DNA from: Streptomyces marispadix
GTDB taxonomy: Bacteria; Actinomycetota; Actinomycetes; Streptomycetales; Streptomycetaceae
DNA length: 64,000 nucleotides
NCBI RefSeq assembly: GCF_022524345.1
Contig: NZ_JAKWJU010000002.1
Coordinates: 6,128,001-6,192,000 of the forward strand
Direction: 5' to 3'
Part shown: piece by piece, positions 34,789 through 43,408 of the stretch
Numbering within the stretch: position 1 is the first letter of the stretch
How the letters are laid out: the number at the start of each line of letters is the position of its first letter
Notes under the pieces: model-generated
The model's input: the letters and a program-made list of their open reading frames with translations, nothing else
Database searches by the model: none
What the model was told of the DNA's origin: nothing
Translations under genes and position numbers: made by a program

Positions 34789-36093
34789 TTACGGGAGCTG
34801 CTGCTGCTCCTGCTGCTGTCCGGCCTCCCCGGCGCCGCCTTCGCCGATCGTCGCGCCGGTGGCCTCCAGCGCCGCGGTGACCGGCTGGAAGAAGGTCTCG
34901 CCGCCCTGCGTGCAGTCGCCGCTGCCGCCGGAGGTCAGACCCACGGCCTTGTCCTCGGAGAACATCGCGCCGCCGCTGTCGCCCGGCTCCGCGCAGACGT
35001 TCGTCTGGATCATGCCGTTGACGACGTCGCCGCCGCCGTAGTTGACCGTGGCGTCGAGGCCGGTGACCTCGCCGTCGGTCACGCCCGTGGTGCTGCCACT
35101 GCGCTGCACCTGCATGCCCACGGCGGCCTCGGCCGCGCCGGTGATCTCCTGCGTTCCGCCCTGGCCCTGGCCGAGCGGGTCGAGGTTGACGGCGCTGGTC
35201 GCCTCGGCCTGCGCGTCGTCGAGCGTGGCGATCGCGAAGTCGGTCTCGGGGAACTTGGAGTCCTGGATGGTGCCGAGCGCCTGCGCGCCGGCCTCGTCGG
35301 ACGTCCAGTTCTTCGCCTCGTTGCCGCAGTGACCGGCCGTAAGGAAGCCGGGTGCACCGTCGACCTGGACGTTGAAGCCGAGCGAACAGCGCACGCCTCC
35401 GGCGAAGATGGCGTCGCCGCCGAGCACGCCGTCAGCGGCGGCCTGGTCGCCCGCACCCGCGTCGTTGCCCGCGTCCTGGTCGCCCTGACCCGCCGCGGCA
35501 CCCGCACCCTGGTCGTCCTGGCCCTGCTGGCCCTGCTGGCCCTGGCCGTTCTGGCCCGCGCCGCCGGCGCCGTGGAACCTCTTGAACTCGCCGCCGGAAC
35601 GCTTGACGGTCATCATGCCGTCCATGCTGGCGGCGGTCTTGTTCAGCGAGGCCCACTCGCCACTGTCGACGGTGCTGTCGGCCAGCACGGACACCTTGTT
35701 CGTGCGGGGGTCGACGGACCAGGCCGTGCCCTTCATCGAAGCGCCGTTCGCCAGGGTGTCGCTGACCTTCTTCAGCTCGGCCTTCGAGTTCTGGACGATT
35801 CTGGCCTGCGCGCCGCTCTGTTCGACGCGTTGCGCGGTCTCCTCGTCGAGCACGTTCATCACCAGCCGCTTGGCCTTGCTGTCGATGAACCAGCCCGCCG
35901 TACGCGAACCGTTCTCGTCGGCCAGCTTCGTCCCCATCGCGGCGGCGGCCTTCGCGCTCATGGTGCGCGGCCCCTGCTGCTCCTGCTGTCCCGCGTTCGC
36001 ATACGGCAGCATGATGGCCGCTGTCGCCAGTGCCGCAACGCCCGAGCCGGCTATGACATACGCCCGCTTGCTGTCCTTGCGTCGATGGCTCAA
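34789..36093 (-). CDS. secreted S1 family (trypsin/streptogrisin-like) serine protease
   Basis: A 434-residue preproenzyme. Signal peptide about 1-35 (KRAYVIAGSGVAALATAAIMLPYANA). The propeptide runs to about 175. A Gly/Gln/Asp-rich linker of about 45 residues (QNGQGQQGQQGQDDQG) follows, then the catalytic domain from about 222. Triad: H255 in LTAGHCG, D285 in ETDFAIATL, S373 in EPGDSGGAMF; Cys pairs flank the His and Ser. The C-terminus is Gln-rich. Placing a long linker between pro-region and protease domain is unusual. The start is probably TTG 36093 with GGGAGG 8 nt upstream; the frame is open to 36207. Convergent with the ceramidase gene, 42 bp apart. Confidence 0.88.
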   Translation of the reverse strand: MSHRRKDSKRAYVIAGSGVAALATAAIMLPYANAGQQEQQGPRTMSAKAAAAMGTKLADENGSRTAGWFIDSKAKRLVMNVLDEETAQRVEQSGAQARIVQNSKAELKKVSDTLANGASMKGTAWSVDPRTNKVSVLADSTVDSGEWASLNKTAASMDGMMTVKRSGGEFKRFHGAGGAGQNGQGQQGQQGQDDQGAGAAAGQGDQDAGNDAGAGDQAAADGVLGGDAIFAGGVRCSLGFNVQVDGAPGFLTAGHCGNEAKNWTSDEAGAQALGTIQDSKFPETDFAIATLDDAQAEATSAVNLDPLGQGQGGTQEITGAAEAAVGMQVQRSGSTTGVTDGEVTGLDATVNYGGGDVVNGMIQTNVCAEPGDSGGAMFSEDKAVGLTSGGSGDCTQGGETFFQPVTAALEATGATIGEGGAGEAGQQQEQQQLP

Positions 36094-36465
36094 CTCACTG
36101 ACCTCCCTGGGTGTGGACCGGCGCCTCGTTGCCGGCTCGGCGCAGTGGCACGCCATGGTTTCTCCACAGGTACTCCCTCGGCCCGTTTCGTAGTTGAGAC
36201 CACTCAATGTGCGTGAGTTTCCACCGCCGATGACCGGAAGGCGGTAGGGTCGGCGGGTTCCGCGGGAACGGGCGGGCAGCCACCGGACCGCACGGGGGAG
36301 CGCGCACAGCGCGCCGCATCACACGCCACCACGCCTGAACTGCTCCTTCTCCAGGGCCTGTCGGTCCGTCAGGGGGCGGGCGCGACCAGTGATGTACCGG
36401 GGAGTACCGTGCTGTCCTCGCACGACCATCCGCTCTGCACCACTTCTTCACCTCAGAGGGAGACC

Positions 36466-37050
36466 ATGACAGCTATACGCCAGAGATGGCACCGCTCCGC
36501 CGCCGTCGCCACCGGTGCTGCCGCTCTCGTCGGCACGGGGATGTTCGTCGCCTCGCCGGCCTCGGCCCACGTGCCCGGCTGGAAGGTGGACTGCTACTCG
36601 ACGAGCATCCACCTGGAGAACTACAGCGAACAGGGCAACACCATCAAGATCACCGCGGGTGACAAGACCCTGGTGGACGAGAAGTTCGGCCGGACCTTCG
36701 ACAAGAAGGTCGACCTGCCGAAGCACACCTCCCCGCTGGAGGTGCGCCTGGTGATCGACGCCGTCGACGACGACAAGTTCGACGTCAACGAGACCAAGAT
36801 GTCGCCGGTGTGCGAGGAGTCCCCGTCGCCGAGCGAGCCTGCTCCCTCGCCCAGCGAGTCCAGCAGCGAGGCCCCGGCCCCGGCGCCGTCCGAGAAGCCC
36901 AGCACCGCTCCCAACGGCGGAGGCGACGACCTCGCCGAGACCGGTGCCTCCAGCGCCACCCCGATGATCGCCGGTGCGGCCGGTGTCGTCCTGGTCGCGG
37001 GTGCCGGCCTGGTCGTCGTGGCGCGCAAGCGCCGCTCCGCGCAGGACTGA
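36466..37050 (+). CDS. LAETG-anchored surface protein
   Basis: A 194-residue secreted protein. Signal peptide ends ASPASA near residue 33-34. The ectodomain (about 35-115) begins HVPGWKVDCYSTSIHLENYS and contains two Cys. A Ser/Pro/Glu linker (about 118-150) leads to LAETG at 156-160, a membrane helix and a KRR tail. LAxTG is the class E sortase signal in Streptomyces, so the protein should be linked to the cell wall. The function of the ectodomain is unknown. ATG 36466 has GAGGGAGACC directly upstream. A rho-independent terminator follows at 37089. Confidence 0.86.
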   Translation: MTAIRQRWHRSAAVATGAAALVGTGMFVASPASAHVPGWKVDCYSTSIHLENYSEQGNTIKITAGDKTLVDEKFGRTFDKKVDLPKHTSPLEVRLVIDAVDDDKFDVNETKMSPVCEESPSPSEPAPSPSESSSEAPAPAPSEKPSTAPNGGGDDLAETGASSATPMIAGAAGVVLVAGAGLVVVARKRRSAQD

Positions 37051-37088
37051 GCCCGCCCCGAGCGCGCTCCGCGAACACAGCACGCCGG

Positions 37089-37121
37089 GGGCCCGGCAGC
37101 GAACTCGACGCTGCCGGGCCC
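37089..37121 (+). terminator. intrinsic terminator of LAETG gene
   Basis: GGGCCCGGCAGCG and CGCTGCCGGGCCC form a perfect 13-bp stem with a 7-nt loop, followed by ttgttgtgt. It lies 39 nt after the stop codon. Confidence 0.85.
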
Positions 37122-37130
37122 TTGTTGTGT

Positions 37131-37206
37131 GTACGGACGCCGGGTGCGTACGGACGCCGGGTGCGTACGGGCGCCGTTTCGTACGCGTGCCGGGTGCGTA
37201 CGGGCC
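37131..37206. repeat. 17-bp tandem repeat between convergent genes
   Basis: Units of cgggtgcgtacggacgc at 37141-37157 and 37158-37174 differ by one base. A degenerate 16-bp unit follows and then a partial copy (37191-37206); a half unit precedes at 37131. It lies between the terminator and the end of the thiolase gene. Confidence 0.65.
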
Positions 37207-37244
37207 GGGTCGGCGAGGCCCGCGTCCGCACCGGCCGCTGGTTC

Positions 37245-38479
37245 CTATGCGACGCGCTCGAAGACCGCCGCGAGGCCCTGCCCGCCGCCGATGCACATCG
37301 TCTCCAGCCCGTAACGCGCCTGTGTGCGCCGCATGTGGTGCGCCAGCGTCGTCAGGATGCGGGCACCGGTCGCGCCCACCGGGTGACCCAGCGAGATGCC
37401 GGAGCCGCAGACGTTGACGCGCTGCTCGTGATCCTTCTCCGTCCAGCCCAACTCACGGGTGCAGGCGAGGACTTGCGCCGCGAACGCCTCGTTGAGCTCG
37501 ATCAGGTCCAGATCGGACTCCGACAGCCCCGCACGCTCCAGCGCCGTACGGGTCGCGCCGACCGGGCCCAGGCCCATGGTCTTCGCCGGTACGCCCGCAC
37601 GCGCGAAGGAGACCAGCCTCACCAGCGGTGCCGCACCGAGGCGTTCGGCGGTGGCCGCGGTGGTGACCAGACAGGCCGCGGCGGCGTCGTTCTGGCCGCT
37701 GGCGTTGCCCGCCGTGACCGTTGCCTCCGGGTCCGACCTGCCCAGCACAGGGCGCAGCGCGGCCAGTTGCTCCGCCGTGGTGTCCGGCCGCGGGTGCTCG
37801 TCCACGGAGACGGTCGTATCGCCCTTGCGGCCCGGCACCGTCACGGGCACGATCTCCTCCGCGAACCAGCCCGACTCCGTCGCACGGGCCGCGCGCTGCT
37901 GCGAGCGCAGCGCCAGCGCGTCCTGGTCGGCGCGGGAGACGCCGTACTCGCGGCGCAGGTTCTCCGCCGTCTCGATCATGCCGCCCGGTACGGGGTGGTG
38001 CTCGCCGCCCGCCGTGACGCGGCCGCGAGCGAGGGCGTCGTGGAGCTGGAGGCCGGGGCCCTTGATGCCCCAGCGTCCCTCGTGCGTGTAGTAAGGGGCC
38101 GCGCTCATCACATCGACGCCGCCCGCGATCACGACGTCGCTGAAACCGGCGCGTATCTGCATCGCCGCGTCCAGCACCGCCTGAAGCCCGGAGCCGCAGC
38201 GCCGGTCGGTCTGGAGGCCCGTCACCGTCTCCGGAAGTCCCGCGTCCAGGGCCGCCACGCGTCCGATCGCCGGCGCCTCCGCGCTGGGGTAGGCGTGCCC
38301 GAGGATCACCTCGTCGACCTGTGCCCCGTCGATGCCGCTGCGTGCGACGACCTCGGAGATGACGAGCGACGCGAGCTCGGCGGCCGGCGGCCCGCGAGGG
38401 CGCCGCCGAAGCGCCCGATCGGCGTGCGCAGCGGACAGCAGACGACGACGTCGCTCGGGGACGGCGAAGGGGCGGTCAT
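37245..38479 (-). CDS. thiolase (3-oxoadipyl-CoA/acetyl-CoA acyltransferase), frameshifted near its N-terminus
   Basis: A thiolase II-fold enzyme of about 411 residues if the frame is repaired. The start is ATG 38479 with GGAAGG upstream, reading TAPSPSPSDVVVCCPLRTPIGRFGGALAGR. The reading frame then shifts within the GC-rich 38381-38394, and the rest continues in another frame from PAAELASLVISEVVARSG. The catalytic Cys lies in QTDRRCGSGLQAVLDA, His in NEAFAAQVLA...GHPVGATGAR, and the second Cys in ETMCIGGGQGLA. One missing base at 38381-38394 explains the break. It could be a real mutation or a sequencing error. The context with two CoA-transferase subunits suggests 3-oxoadipyl-CoA thiolase (PcaF-like), but a general beta-ketothiolase is possible. 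Confidence 0.82.
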
Positions 38480-38555
38480 GGGAAGGGCCTTCCTGGCTGG
38501 GCTCGTTGGACTGCTGCTGGGTGGTCGGGACGACCCTTCCACCCCGTACTTTTCC

Positions 38556-38573
38556 GGTCCAATATCCGATTCG
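38556..38573 (-). promoter_or_regulatory. candidate LysR-type site upstream of thiolase
   Basis: Read on the minus strand this is cgaatcggatattggacc, 77 nt before the thiolase start. It closely matches aattcggtattggacg at 39635-39650, upstream of the CoA-transferase operon. The shared motif on both promoters suggests common control by the LysR protein encoded between them. Confidence 0.45.
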
Positions 38574-38597
38574 CCTCGCACTGATACGCGGCGGCAC

Positions 38598-39497
38598 TCA
38601 ATCCGCGCCGGGCGGCGGCAGCGCCTCCGCCGCGACCTCCAGAACGCTGCGCAGCGCCGCCGACGGGTTGTCCGTACGCCACGCGAGCGCCGCCTGAAGC
38701 ACCACGGGCGGCCCGGCGAGCGGCCGGTAGACCAGCCCGGTCTGCTGGATGTGCATGCAGGAGGTGAGGGTGAGGGTCACCCCGACGCCCATCGCCACCA
38801 GCGCCAGGATCGTGTACGAGTCCGGCGCCTCCTGCACGATCCTCGGGTGGTAGCCCGCCCGTTCACAGGTCGCCAGGGTCACGTCGCGCAGGCTGGAGCC
38901 CGTACGCGCGGGGAAGCTGACGAACGGCTCCTCCGCCAGGTCGCGCACGTCGATCCGTTCGTCACGGGCCAGCCGGTGGTCCGAGGGCAGCACGCACACC
39001 AACTCCTCCTCGGCGATCACGCGGTGCTCGACGCCCGGGAGATCCGCGGGCAGCCGTACGAAGCCGAGGTCGAGCGAGCCGTCGGCGACCCGTGCCAGGG
39101 CGCGGTTGGCGTAGGTCTGGCCGAGCATCACCAGCTCGATGCCGGGGTGTTCGGCCCGTACGGCGCGGGCCAGGCGAGGCAGCGTCGCATGGCTGGAGGC
39201 TCCCGCGAAGCCGACGCTGACCCTTCCGTACTCGCCGCGTCCTGCGGCCTTGGCGACGCGCGTCGCGATGTCGAGGTCCTCGAGAACGGTGCGTACGGGC
39301 TTGAGGAACGCCTCACCGGCGCTGGTCAGCCGTACCGAGCGTGTGCTGCGCTCGAAGAGCTGCACGCCGAGCTCCTTCTCCAACTGGCGGATCTGCTGGC
39401 TCAGCGGCGGCTGTGCCATCTGGAGCCGCTTGGCGGCGCGGCCGAAGTGCAGCTCCTCGGCGACGGCGACGAAGGAGGAGAGATAGCGCAGTTCCAC
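38598..39497 (-). CDS. LysR-type transcriptional regulator
   Basis: A 299-residue LTTR. The N-terminal winged HTH (about 1-60) reads ELRYLSSFVAVAEELHFGRAAKRLQMAQPPLSQQIRQLEKELG across its length. The effector domain follows (VSVGFAGASSHATLP, DLGFVRLPAD, TLTSCMHI). The BenM/CatM/PcaQ group has this N-terminus and often controls aromatic-acid pathways. GTG 39497 has GAAAGGGCGC upstream; the longer open frame to 39605 would invade the promoter. It lies between the thiolase (same strand) and the CoA-transferase operon (divergent), which it probably regulates. Confidence 0.87.
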   Translation of the reverse strand: MELRYLSSFVAVAEELHFGRAAKRLQMAQPPLSQQIRQLEKELGVQLFERSTRSVRLTSAGEAFLKPVRTVLEDLDIATRVAKAAGRGEYGRVSVGFAGASSHATLPRLARAVRAEHPGIELVMLGQTYANRALARVADGSLDLGFVRLPADLPGVEHRVIAEEELVCVLPSDHRLARDERIDVRDLAEEPFVSFPARTGSSLRDVTLATCERAGYHPRIVQEAPDSYTILALVAMGVGVTLTLTSCMHIQQTGLVYRPLAGPPVVLQAALAWRTDNPSAALRSVLEVAAEALPPPGAD

Positions 39498-39634
39498 GTC
39501 GCGCCCTTTCGTACGGCTCGGTTCGCACGGCTCGACCACCTGGCGGCCCGAGGGCGGGACGGACCCGGGCGCAGGACGGCCACGGTGCAGGGACCGGCCC
39601 GGCACATATCATTCACACGTCTCAAACTGACCTT

Positions 39635-39650
39635 AATTCGGTATTGGACG
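39635..39650 (+). promoter_or_regulatory. candidate LysR-type site upstream of CoA-transferase operon
   Basis: aattcggtattggacg, followed by ccaa so that TTGG-ACG-CCAA forms a small palindrome. It lies in the divergent spacer between lysR and the CoA-transferase alpha gene, 118 nt before the latter. It matches the site before the thiolase gene. Confidence 0.45.
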
Positions 39651-39767
39651 CCAATCAATGGCGGTGGGAGCGTGGTCCCGGACCGTTGCCACGGGCCCTG
39701 CCGAGACGAGCGGCCGGGCACGCGAGCCGCGCGACGAGCCGCACCGAGGAGCTGAGGAGCTGGCCAG

Positions 39768-40766
39768 ATGGCCGTGGAGACCGCGACCGGCACCACGCAC
39801 ACGAGCGAAGCGACACACACGACCCGCACCACGCCCGCCGACAAGACGATGACGATGCGCGACGCCGTCGCCGCATACGTCCACGACGGGGACACCGTCT
39901 CCCTTGAGGGCTTCACGCACCTCATACCGACCGCCGCCGGGCACGAGATCATCCGCCAGGGCCGCAAGGACCTGACCGTGATCCGCATGACCGCCGACAT
40001 CGTCGTCGACCAGATGCTCGCGGCGGGCTGCGTCTCCCGGCTGGTCTCCTCCTTCGTCGGCAACTCCTCCGCCGGATCGCTCGGCGAGCTGCGCCGCCGC
40101 GTCGAGCACGACGACCCTGAGCCGCTCGCCTTCGAGGAATACAGCCACTACGGGATGATCTGCCGCTATATCGCGGGCGCCCAGCGGCTGCCGTTCTATC
40201 CGCTGCGGAGCTACGGCGGCAGCGACCTGCCGGGGGTCAACCCCGCACTGCGCAAGGTCACTTCGCCCTACCCCGGTCCCGACGGCGGTCGGGAGGAGAT
40301 CTATGTGGTGCCGCCCGTCAACCCGGATGTGACGATCGTGCACGCCCAGCGCGCCGACCGTTCGGGCAACACCCAGATCTGGGGCCTCACCGGCGTACAG
40401 GCCGAAGCCGTCTACGCCGCACGCAAGGCGGTCGTGGTCGTCGAGGAGGTCGTCGAGGACGAGGTCGTACGCTCCGACCCGAACCGCACCCTGATCCCCG
40501 CGCACGCCGTCGACGCCGTAGTGGTGTGCCCGCGCGGCGCGCACCCCTCCTTCGCACAGGGCTACTACGACCGTGACAACGCCTTCTACCGCTCCTGGTC
40601 CGCCGTCAGCAAGGACAAGGAGAGGCTGACCGACTGGCTCGCGGAGTGGGTGTACGGCACGAGGGACCACGCCGAGTACGTGGAGAAGCTGGGCGAGGAG
40701 TTCTGGCGCGGCCTCGCCGTCGGCGACGCGATGAGCCTCCCGGTCAACTACGGGCGGCGGCTGTGA
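39768..40766 (+). CDS. CoA-transferase subunit alpha (3-oxoadipate CoA-transferase-like)
   Basis: A 332-residue class I CoA-transferase alpha chain of the glutaconate type. Seen: MRDAVAAYVHDGDTVSLEGFTHLIPTAAGHEIIRQG, DIVVDQMLAAGCVSRLVSSFVGN, PYPGPDGGREEIYVVPPVNPDVTIVHAQRADRSGNTQIWGL, each in segments. The first 25 residues are Thr-rich and poorly conserved. With the beta chain it would move CoA from succinyl-CoA to a keto acid such as 3-oxoadipate. The steroid-ring hydrolase IpdAB is a related alternative. ATG 39768 has GAGGAGCTGG upstream. First gene of a four-gene operon. Confidence 0.83.
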   Translation: MAVETATGTTHTSEATHTTRTTPADKTMTMRDAVAAYVHDGDTVSLEGFTHLIPTAAGHEIIRQGRKDLTVIRMTADIVVDQMLAAGCVSRLVSSFVGNSSAGSLGELRRRVEHDDPEPLAFEEYSHYGMICRYIAGAQRLPFYPLRSYGGSDLPGVNPALRKVTSPYPGPDGGREEIYVVPPVNPDVTIVHAQRADRSGNTQIWGLTGVQAEAVYAARKAVVVVEEVVEDEVVRSDPNRTLIPAHAVDAVVVCPRGAHPSFAQGYYDRDNAFYRSWSAVSKDKERLTDWLAEWVYGTRDHAEYVEKLGEEFWRGLAVGDAMSLPVNYGRRL

Positions 40767-40887
40767 GCGGAGCCAGCGCGCACGTCTGCCGTCGCGCCCG
40801 CCCCCGCCGGCCCCGTGGTCCCGGCAGTCCCTCTCCCGTCCCGCACGTTCCGCACACAGCCGCCGAGAACATGGAAGTGAGCCGCCG

Positions 40888-41658
40888 ATGACCGCCCGGA
40901 CCGTGACCTCCTCCGAGCTGCTGTCCGTCGTCGCCTCCCGTGAACTGGCGGGCAGGCGCGCCGTGTTCGCGGGCATCGGGCTGCCCACGCTCGCCGCCTC
41001 GCTCGCTCATCTCACCGTCGCGCCCGATCTGGAGATCGTCTACGAGTCCGGCGTGTGCGGCGCGCACCCCTCGCATCTGCCGGAGACCATCGCCGACGCG
41101 GTGCTCATCACCGGTGCCGAGGCGGTGATCCCGATGCCCACGCTCTTCGGTTCCGTACTTCAGGGCGGCCATATCGACGTCGGCTTCCTGGGGGCCGCGC
41201 AGATCGACAAGTGGGGCAATCTCAACTCGTCCGTCATCGGCGACGACTGGCACCACCCGAAGGCGAGGCTGCCGGGATCGGGCGGCGCGAACGAGGTCAT
41301 GGCGAACGCCGCCGAGGTCTTCGTCGTGATGCGCCGCCACGACCTGCGCTCCTTCACCCAGCAGCTCGACTTCTGCACCTCTCCCGGCCCCGACCGCGCC
41401 ATCGAGGACGGCATACGGCCGCTGGGAGCCGGGGTCACGCGCGTCATAACGGAGTTGGGGATCCTGGCCCGCGAAGGCGTGGGCGAGGAGCTGAAGCTGG
41501 CCGCACTCCACCCGGGCGTGACCGCCGAGGACGTGAAGGCCAACACGGGCTGGGACCTGCGGACCACCGGCGACCTGAGCGTGATCGAGCCGCCCACGGA
41601 AGCCGAACTGGCCCTGCTGCGCGAGGATGTGGACCCCGAACGCGTCTACCTGCGCTGA
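40888..41658 (+). CDS. CoA-transferase subunit beta (3-oxoadipate CoA-transferase-like)
   Basis: A 256-residue beta chain. It keeps the catalytic glutamate motif in LEIVYESGVCGAHP (E-S-G-x-x-G), which forms the glutamyl-CoA intermediate in true CoA-transferases and argues against an IpdB-type hydrolase. Also AVFAGIGLPTLAASLAH, GHIDVGFLGAAQIDKWGNLNSSVIG and RLPGSGGANEV. ATG 40888 lies 121 bp after the alpha gene with only a weak AAGTGAG site upstream. It pairs with the alpha chain at 39768. Confidence 0.85.
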   Translation: MTARTVTSSELLSVVASRELAGRRAVFAGIGLPTLAASLAHLTVAPDLEIVYESGVCGAHPSHLPETIADAVLITGAEAVIPMPTLFGSVLQGGHIDVGFLGAAQIDKWGNLNSSVIGDDWHHPKARLPGSGGANEVMANAAEVFVVMRRHDLRSFTQQLDFCTSPGPDRAIEDGIRPLGAGVTRVITELGILAREGVGEELKLAALHPGVTAEDVKANTGWDLRTTGDLSVIEPPTEAELALLREDVDPERVYLR

Positions 41659-41752
41659 CGGCCGTGGCCGCCGGGGGACTCCTCCGGCGGCCCGCGGTCG
41701 GGGTGGCATGCGAAGTCCCTGGACCCTCCTTTGAGCCGAGGCTGGAGAAGAG

Positions 41753-43408
41753 ATGCGCATCAGGATCGTCGGTACGGGCGTGATGGGCCGTGGCGTCGCC
41801 CAGTGGGCGGCCACCGCCGGGCACACCGTCGAACTCGCCGACGCCCGACAGGAGTCGGTCGGCGAAGCCGTCGCCTTCGTGACGGGCATGCTCGAACGGG
41901 CCGTGCGGAAGGGCCGGTTGAGCGAGGACGACGCCGTTGCCGCACGGGAGCGGCTGGTGCCGCTCTCCTCCCCGTTCGCCGCGCCGGAGAGCCCCGGCGA
42001 CGCCCCCGAGATCGTCGTCGAGGCCGTAAGGGAGGACCTGGAGACGAAGACCGCCGTCTTCACCGAGCTGGAGAAGGCCCTGCCCGGTACGACCGTCTTC
42101 GCCACCAACACCTCCTCCCTGTCCGTCACGGAGATCGCCGCACGTCTCGCGGACCCCTCCCGCCTGGCCGGGCTGCACTTCTTCAACCCCGTGCCGCTGA
42201 TGAAGATCGCGGAGGTGGTGCCCGGAGCGGCGACGCGCACCGGCATCCCGGCCTTCCTCACCGCCTTCGTCGAAGGCTGCGGGCACCGGGCGGTCACCGT
42301 GGCCGACACCCCGGGGTTCCTCGTCAACCACGCGGGACGCGGCCTCGTCACCGAGGCGCTGGCGCTGCTGGAGGAGTCCGTCGCCCCGCCAGCCGACCTC
42401 GACGCCGTCGCGCGAGACGTACTCGGCCTGCGCATGGGCCCGTTCGAGCTGATGGACCTCACCGGGCTCGACGTCACCGCGTCCGTCATCGAGACCGTAT
42501 GGCGCGGTTTCCGCCGCTCCGAGCGGCTGCGGCCCTCGTATCTCACCGCGAACCGGGTGACAGCCGGGCTGCACGGCCGTAAGACCGGGCGCGGCTTCTA
42601 CCCCTACGGCCCCGACGCCCCGGAGGGCGCCGCCGCTCCCGCGCCCACGCCCGCGGGAGGCGACGCCGCCCGCCCGGTGACGGTCGTCGGCGACGGCACG
42701 GACGCCGATGCCGTGCGTGCCCTGCTCGGCGACGGCACGGGGACCGGCGCCGAGGGTCCGCTTCCGGACACGGAGGGCGGCTTCGCGGACGCCGACGGCC
42801 GACTTCCTCACTCCGGGCCGCTGCTGCTCGTCCCCACCTGGGGCGGCAGCGTCGCCGAGGCGGTCGCCGAGAAGCATCTGCCCGCGGCCCGCACCCTCGG
42901 CGTCGACCCGCTCGCCGTCGAATCCGGCCGCAGACATGTGCTGGCCGTGACACCGGCCACCGATCCGGGAGCGGTACGGGACGCCTCAGCCGTCCTCGCC
43001 TCCCGCACGGGTGCGCCCGTCACGGTCGTACGGGACACCGCAGGTTCGGTCGCCCAGCGGATGCTCGCCTCGATCGTGTCCGTGGCGGCGTCCATCGCCG
43101 AACGGCACATCGCCGCGCCCTCCGACATCGATCTGGCCGTCACCACGGGGCTGGGCTATCCGTACGGTCCGCTGGCCTGGGGCGAACGCGTCGGCGCCGC
43201 CCGGATGTTGCGCCTCCAGCGGGCGCTGCTGGCCACGACGGGCGACCCCCGCTACCGGCCCACGCGCTGGGTCACCGAGCGCGCACAGCTAGGGCTGGCG
43301 CTGACCGCCCCCGACAATCCGCTCCCCGCAGCAGCAGAGGCAGCCGTAGCCGCAGAGAGCGCCGACGGGCACGGCGGAACCGACCGCGACCAGGAGAACT
43401 CCCCATGA
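41753..43408 (+). CDS. 3-hydroxyacyl-CoA dehydrogenase
   Basis: A 551-residue NAD-dependent dehydrogenase. The Rossmann motif is RIVGTGVMGRGVAQWAA (about 4-20). The catalytic region is LAGLHFFNPVPLMKIAEVV with the active-site His, then DTPGFLVNHAGRGLVTEAL. A first C-terminal 3HCDH domain ends near 285, an Ala/Pro linker follows, and a second 3HCDH-like domain sits at about 430-510 (VRDTAGSVAQRMLASIVSVAASI). This two-part layout resembles PaaH-type enzymes. GAGAAG is 4 nt before ATG 41753. The stop overlaps the next ATG (ATGA). Confidence 0.89.
   Translation: MRIRIVGTGVMGRGVAQWAATAGHTVELADARQESVGEAVAFVTGMLERAVRKGRLSEDDAVAARERLVPLSSPFAAPESPGDAPEIVVEAVREDLETKTAVFTELEKALPGTTVFATNTSSLSVTEIAARLADPSRLAGLHFFNPVPLMKIAEVVPGAATRTGIPAFLTAFVEGCGHRAVTVADTPGFLVNHAGRGLVTEALALLEESVAPPADLDAVARDVLGLRMGPFELMDLTGLDVTASVIETVWRGFRRSERLRPSYLTANRVTAGLHGRKTGRGFYPYGPDAPEGAAAPAPTPAGGDAARPVTVVGDGTDADAVRALLGDGTGTGAEGPLPDTEGGFADADGRLPHSGPLLLVPTWGGSVAEAVAEKHLPAARTLGVDPLAVESGRRHVLAVTPATDPGAVRDASAVLASRTGAPVTVVRDTAGSVAQRMLASIVSVAASIAERHIAAPSDIDLAVTTGLGYPYGPLAWGERVGAARMLRLQRALLATTGDPRYRPTRWVTERAQLGLALTAPDNPLPAAAEAAVAAESADGHGGTDRDQENSP

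Noticed and set aside
38397-38597. N-terminal extension of the thiolase in the frame of its main body
   Set aside because: Upstream of the frameshift this frame gives Arg/Gln-rich sequence without a ribosome binding site. The true N-terminus lies in another frame from 38479.
36810-39755. Open frame of about 981 codons on the plus strand
   Set aside because: It runs through the terminator, a tandem repeat, and the antisense of the thiolase and lysR genes. Composition is Arg-rich and no motif is present.
39768-41658. IpdAB steroid-ring hydrolase
   Set aside because: The beta chain keeps the E-S-G-x-x-G catalytic glutamate of true CoA-transferases, and no other cholesterol-ring genes are present. 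Kept only as an alternative.
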